Assembly (NCBI GenBank): GCA_030037105.1 | Contig: JASHRY010000098.1 | Span: 1 to 8,006, forward strand | Reading direction: 5' to 3' | Source of the DNA: Xanthobacteraceae bacterium | GTDB lineage: Bacteria; Pseudomonadota; Alphaproteobacteria; Rhizobiales; Xanthobacteraceae | DNA: 8,006 nucleotides | Part shown: one piece after another, positions 5,313-8,006 of the stretch | Layout: each line of letters starts with the position of its first letter | Numbering within the stretch: position 1 is the stretch's first letter | Notes under the pieces: generated by a model | Databases searched by the model: none | The model's input: only the letters and a program-made list of their open reading frames with translations | What the model was told of the DNA's origin: nothing | Translations under genes and position numbers: made by a program

Positions 5313-6158
5313 TCAATCCTCGCCGTTGAATACGTCGACGTGCTCGACCGAGAGGCCGGCAAATCGTCCGTTGTCGGCAAACGGCGCCACAAGATCGGCG
5401 TGGCTGCGTCCGACGATGGGGATCTCCATCCGCTGCACCTCCGCGGCGCTGACGAATCCTTCCGCGGCCAAGGCCATCAGCACCGCATACATGGTCTGGA
5501 TCATGCCGGCGAAGGCAAAGTTGCCGTCGTCGTCCAGCGCCATGGTCAGCACGACGAGCCGTCCGCCTGGGCGTAGTTCGCGCACGCGGCTTGCGAGGAA
5601 GGCCCGCCAGTCTGTCGCGGACTGTCGGGTGTAGGCCGCGCGCGCCGCGGCGTCGTGGCTTTGGGAGATCACGATCTGATCGGGAATAGGCGCTGGCGTC
5701 TGGTTCAGCCATTGCAGCGACCACGAGCTCCATCCCAGCGTCACGCTCTCCGCCGGCAGGATCTGCTGGTAGAACGAGCACCCCACCGCCGAAGCGAATG
5801 CGGCCGGATCATCGCGAAGATAGCTGCCCGAGTCGCTGAGCAGCGTCTGGAACAGCGTGCTGAAGTCGTTGGCGGGCAAGTCGGCGTGCACGACCGAGAT
5901 CGCCCGCTCGGAGCCGACCCGGTCCCTGAGCGCGCGAATCGCAGTCTCCATCACCGCCAACGAGTTGCGTCCCTCCGACGCGCCATAGTCAGCGATCGTG
6001 ATCGGCTCCGGCGCGCGCGCCAGCGGCGCCGCGCGGGCCGCCTGCTCGAGCAACGGCACCGCTGGCGAGAATCCCGCGGCCTGGACGCGCGAACTGCGAT
6101 TGTAGAAGCCGCGCCCTTCCATCGGCGCCGGGCTGGAAAGGGTTTGTGTGTCCGTCAT
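5313..6158 (-). CDS. SABATH-type SAM-dependent carboxyl methyltransferase, N-terminal 281 residues (interrupted)
   Basis: SABATH enzymes transfer a methyl group from S-adenosylmethionine to carboxyl groups of small acids, or to ring nitrogens in the caffeine branch; they are best known from plants. The N-terminus has GRGFYNRSSRVQAAG at 15-29, matching the family's GxGxxSYxxNSxxQ region that touches SAM and substrate. ITIADYGASEGRNS at 53-66 is the SAM-binding loop. HADLPANDFSTLFQTLL at 91-107 is the hallmark DLPxNDFNxLF motif, and SSWSLQWLNQ at 144-153 matches the SSxSLxWLSQ substrate block. The frame ends at a TGA after VFNGED, but 86 family-like codons follow in the same frame to 5052, so this is a truncated form of a roughly 368-residue protein and probably inactive or unstable. 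ATG 6158 has only a weak ribosome site. It lies 88 bases after the FAD oxidase and may be cotranscribed. Confidence 0.82.
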   Translation of the reverse strand: MTDTQTLSSPAPMEGRGFYNRSSRVQAAGFSPAVPLLEQAARAAPLARAPEPITIADYGASEGRNSLAVMETAIRALRDRVGSERAISVVHADLPANDFSTLFQTLLSDSGSYLRDDPAAFASAVGCSFYQQILPAESVTLGWSSWSLQWLNQTPAPIPDQIVISQSHDAAARAAYTRQSATDWRAFLASRVRELRPGGRLVVLTMALDDDGNFAFAGMIQTMYAVLMALAAEGFVSAAEVQRMEIPIVGRSHADLVAPFADNGRFAGLSVEHVDVFNGED

Positions 6159-6219
6159 GATTGCTGTCCGAATGTTGCCTACCGGCCACCCACCGCCGCA
6201 CCCGAAGATGTGGCCATGG

Positions 6220-6244
6220 GAAAAGCGCCGGTGCCGCTTGCGCT
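6220..6244 (-). terminator. Weak possible intrinsic terminator or attenuator after the FAD oxidase
   Basis: On the minus strand AGCGC (6244-6240) and GCGCT (6228-6224) can pair around an 11-base loop, followed at once by TTTTCCC, just after the oxidase stop codon. The stem is only five pairs and the U-run is four, so it would at most partly reduce transcription into the methyltransferase. Confidence 0.3.
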
Positions 6245-6246
6245 AG

Positions 6247-7632
6247 TTAGGCGGCGGGGCGGATGTTCTGGTTGACCCGGAACAGATTGCCCGGATCGTA
6301 TTTCTTCTTCACCGCAGCAAGCCGATGGTAATTGTCGCCATAGGCCGCCTTGACGCGCGCCTCGCCCTCGTCGTCCATCATGAAGTTGGCGTAGGCGCCG
6401 GGAAGATTGAACGGATGGACGGCGTCCCAATAGGCGCGCGCCCATTGCTTCAGCGCCGGAGCCATGGCGGGGTCGGGACCGACGCCGAAGATGACCATCG
6501 ACCAAGTCACATCGCGGTGAGCCCATGCGGTCGCATCCCGCCTGTGCCGGTGGACCGCACCGTCGATCGGATAAAGGTGCATTCCGCAAATAGGCGTCGG
6601 CGCCTTGGCGGCCTGCGCAATGTATGCGTCGATCGCGGCATCGGGTAAACTGGTCACGAAATCGCCCTTCCAATACCACTGCAGGCCCTTCGGCAAGAGC
6701 GGATCGAACAGCGATTGCAGCACCGGATACGGCATCGGCTGCGCCCAGTCGATGATCGGTTTTGGCAGCGCCGCGCGGGCCGCGTTGACGGCTTTCTCGG
6801 CATCCGCAATCGGCCCGTTATGGCAGACGACGAGCGCGCACATCTTTTTACCCCAATGCTCCTGAGGAAAGGGGTCGCCGGGAGGGACCGTCTGCAGCGC
6901 AAGAAATATGTAGAACTCGTCCGGCGCATTCGGTTGGAACTGGCGATACCACCGCATGACTACAGCGGCGTCGGCAAGGTCGAAAATAATGGGTCCGCCG
7001 TAGACGATGCCGGCCGGATTGGTGCGGAACAGAAAGCTGGTCACGACGCCGAAGTTGCCGCCGCCGCCCCGCAAGGCCCAAAACAGCTCGGCATTCTCCC
7101 GTTCCCAAGCCGTTACGAATCTGCCGTCGGCCAGCACCACGTCGGCCTCGAGCAGATTGTCCACAGCGAGACCGTATTGACGGCTGAGATAGCCATGACC
7201 GCCGCTCAGCGTCAGCCCGGCAACGCCGGTGGTCGAGACGACCCCGAAGGGGACCGCCCGGCCGAAGGCGTGCGTGGCGTGATCGACATCGCCGGTGACG
7301 CAACCGGCACCAACCCGCACTGTTCGCTTGGCCGGATCGACCCTGACGCCTTTCATCATCGACAGATCGATGACCAAGCCGTCGTCGACGCTGCCGAAGC
7401 CCGGCCCATTGTGGCCGCCGCCGCGCACAGCGATCGGAAGTTTGTTGTCGCGCCCAAAATTGACCGCCGCCATCACATCGGCCACGTCGCTACAGCGCGC
7501 GATGGCCAGCGGCCGCTTGTCGATCATGGCGTTGTAGAGCTTGCGCGCTTCCTCGTAATCCGGATGACCGCGCCCGATGACGGGACCGCGAAGACTCTGC
7601 GCGAATTTTGCTAAGACGCTATCGTTCATCAT
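6247..7632 (-). CDS. Berberine-bridge-enzyme-like FAD-linked oxidase
   Basis: This 461-residue protein belongs to the VAO/PCMH flavoprotein family with a C-terminal BBE domain; members oxidise alcohols, sugars or C-H bonds next to heteroatoms and pass electrons to oxygen or another acceptor. RPLAIARCSDVADVMAAVNF at 40-59 and IAVRGGGHNGPGFG at 67-80 form the FAD-binding P-loop region, with His74 the expected 8-alpha covalent FAD link. GVVSTTGVAGLTLSGGHGYLS at 130-150 is the second FAD loop; where bicovalent members have Cys, this protein has Thr, so single covalent attachment is likely. ALRGGGGNFGVVTSF near residues 185-199 and the terminal YDPGNLFRVNQNI are standard. There is no signal peptide, so it should be cytoplasmic. 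GGGAGG about six bases before ATG 7632 is the best ribosome site in the window. It is intact, first in the minus-strand cluster, and divergent from an AraC-type regulator. Substrate unknown. Confidence 0.9.
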   Translation of the reverse strand: MMNDSVLAKFAQSLRGPVIGRGHPDYEEARKLYNAMIDKRPLAIARCSDVADVMAAVNFGRDNKLPIAVRGGGHNGPGFGSVDDGLVIDLSMMKGVRVDPAKRTVRVGAGCVTGDVDHATHAFGRAVPFGVVSTTGVAGLTLSGGHGYLSRQYGLAVDNLLEADVVLADGRFVTAWERENAELFWALRGGGGNFGVVTSFLFRTNPAGIVYGGPIIFDLADAAVVMRWYRQFQPNAPDEFYIFLALQTVPPGDPFPQEHWGKKMCALVVCHNGPIADAEKAVNAARAALPKPIIDWAQPMPYPVLQSLFDPLLPKGLQWYWKGDFVTSLPDAAIDAYIAQAAKAPTPICGMHLYPIDGAVHRHRRDATAWAHRDVTWSMVIFGVGPDPAMAPALKQWARAYWDAVHPFNLPGAYANFMMDDEGEARVKAAYGDNYHRLAAVKKKYDPGNLFRVNQNIRPAA

Positions 7633-7678
7633 GTTTTCCTCCCAGGCGAGGCAACCCCGCGGCCTGAAGCGGCAATTT

Positions 7679-7707
7679 ACCTTAGGAGAAAAGCCGTGCG
7701 CGGCACA
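7679..7707 (-). promoter_or_regulatory. Possible activator-dependent promoter of the FAD oxidase
   Basis: On the minus strand TAAGGT (7684-7679) is the best -10-like box upstream of the oxidase. The expected -35 position at about 7707-7702 holds no recognisable hexamer, as is usual for promoters needing an AraC-family activator. The direct repeats at 7712-7741 would then lie at roughly -40 to -70. This is inferred from spacing only. Confidence 0.3.
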
Positions 7708-7711
7708 TGTC

Positions 7712-7741
7712 CAGTCGTCCGGCTCTGTTGCTCAATCGTCC
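7712..7741. promoter_or_regulatory. Direct repeat with 21-bp period, candidate AraC-type operator
   Basis: CAGTCGTCC (7712-7720) and CAATCGTCC (7733-7741) match at eight of nine bases in the same orientation with a 21-base period, two helical turns. AraC-family dimers classically bind tandem half-sites spaced this way. The pair lies between the divergent oxidase and regulator genes, next to the expected oxidase -35 region. Confidence 0.45.
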
Positions 7742-7770
7742 TGAACCTTCCCGCCGGAGCGCTGCGCCGA

Positions 7771-7799
7771 ATGACGGGGCACCCTATTTGGGTTAGACT
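7771..7799 (+). promoter_or_regulatory. Candidate promoter of the AraC-type regulator
   Basis: ATGACG (7771-7776) and TAGACT (7794-7799) are spaced by 17 bases and would start transcription near 7806, giving a leader of about 50 bases. The spacer contains the small inverted repeat ACCC TATTT GGGT (7781-7793), a possible autoregulatory contact. Both boxes are imperfect. Confidence 0.35.
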
Positions 7800-7854
7800 A
7801 TCGTGCTGTAAATGAATGGAGAATTGGGTTGATCTCCCCTAGGAAGCTCAGCTC

Positions 7855-8006
7855 ATGGATATTTTGTCCGATGTTCTACGCGCGGTACGGCTAACCGGCG
7901 CAATTTTCTTCGACAACTATGTTCAAGCGCCCTTCGTGGGCGGCTCTCCACATACGGCGACGATCGCCGAAAGAGTGATGCCGGAAGCCGAACATGTGAT
8001 TCAGTT
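7855..8006 (+). CDS. AraC-family regulator with N-terminal cupin domain, N-terminal fragment (cut by window edge)
   Basis: From ATG 7855 the frame reads MDILSDVLRAVRLTGAIFFD, then NYVQAPFVGGSPHTATIAER and VMPEAEHVIQ, open to the window edge. This resembles the start of AraC regulators with a cupin-type sensor domain, which typically begin M-D-x-L-S-D-V-L-R-x-V-R-L-x-G-A-x-F-F and continue with xAPWxxxSP and a MPxAEHVIxFH-like segment. Only 50 codons are visible; the C-terminal helix-turn-helix domain lies beyond the window, so the class rests on the N-terminal match. AGGAAG eight bases before ATG is a good ribosome site. It is divergent from the FAD oxidase, and the 21-bp-period repeat between them suggests it controls that gene, probably in response to a small ligand bound by the cupin. 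Confidence 0.7.
   Translation, partial: MDILSDVLRAVRLTGAIFFDNYVQAPFVGGSPHTATIAERVMPEAEHVIQ

Noticed and set aside
5313..5315. TGA in the methyltransferase as a selenocysteine codon
   Set aside because: The family has no catalytic Cys or Sec at this point, I see no convincing SECIS-like hairpin directly downstream, and no sel genes are in view. A nonsense mutation is simpler.

Overview
The window looks like high-GC chromosomal DNA from an alphaproteobacterium, most likely Hyphomicrobiales near Bradyrhizobium or Xanthobacteraceae. Three things point there: the DUF4164-zapA-6S RNA-formyltetrahydrofolate cyclo-ligase order, a transketolase of alphaproteobacterial type, and a GGCCGGGACAAGCCCGGCC-type palindromic repeat pair that I recall as dispersed in such genomes. 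The assignment rests on recall of families, not on a search.

Left part (1-3430), housekeeping. On the minus strand lie a DUF4164 coiled-coil protein, zapA (cell division), a strongly folded RNA segment read as 6S RNA (ssrS), a pair of inverted palindromic repeats, and the first 36 codons of the cyclo-ligase (fau/fthC), cut by the window edge. zapA-ssrS-fau is also the E. coli order. Divergent from this group, transketolase (tkt) runs on the plus strand. A promoter-like sequence at 1275-1302 puts its start at 1361 rather than 1244.

Right part (3462-8006), accessory. A small metabolic group lies on the minus strand. Its likely transcription order is a berberine-bridge-enzyme-like FAD oxidase (intact, strong Shine-Dalgarno), a SABATH-type carboxyl methyltransferase, then, probably from its own promoter, a 25-codon ORF and a flavin-containing monooxygenase-like oxidoreductase. 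A divergent AraC/cupin-type regulator starts at 7855 and is cut by the window edge. The shared intergenic region holds a 9-bp direct repeat with 21-bp periodicity, placed where an AraC-family activator of the oxidase would bind. The three enzymes suggest oxidation and methylation of small molecules; the substrate is unknown.

Two of the three accessory enzymes are damaged or unusually encoded. The methyltransferase frame is broken by one in-frame TGA (5313-5315), after which 86 more family-like codons continue in the same frame. The monooxygenase has its Rossmann GxGxxG motif upstream of its first ATG, with no ATG, GTG or TTG able to start it; only an ATT overlapping the stop codon of a six-codon mini-ORF is available. 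Either the cluster is decaying, or the sequence has errors, or expression is non-canonical. I saw no convincing new defence or mobile system.
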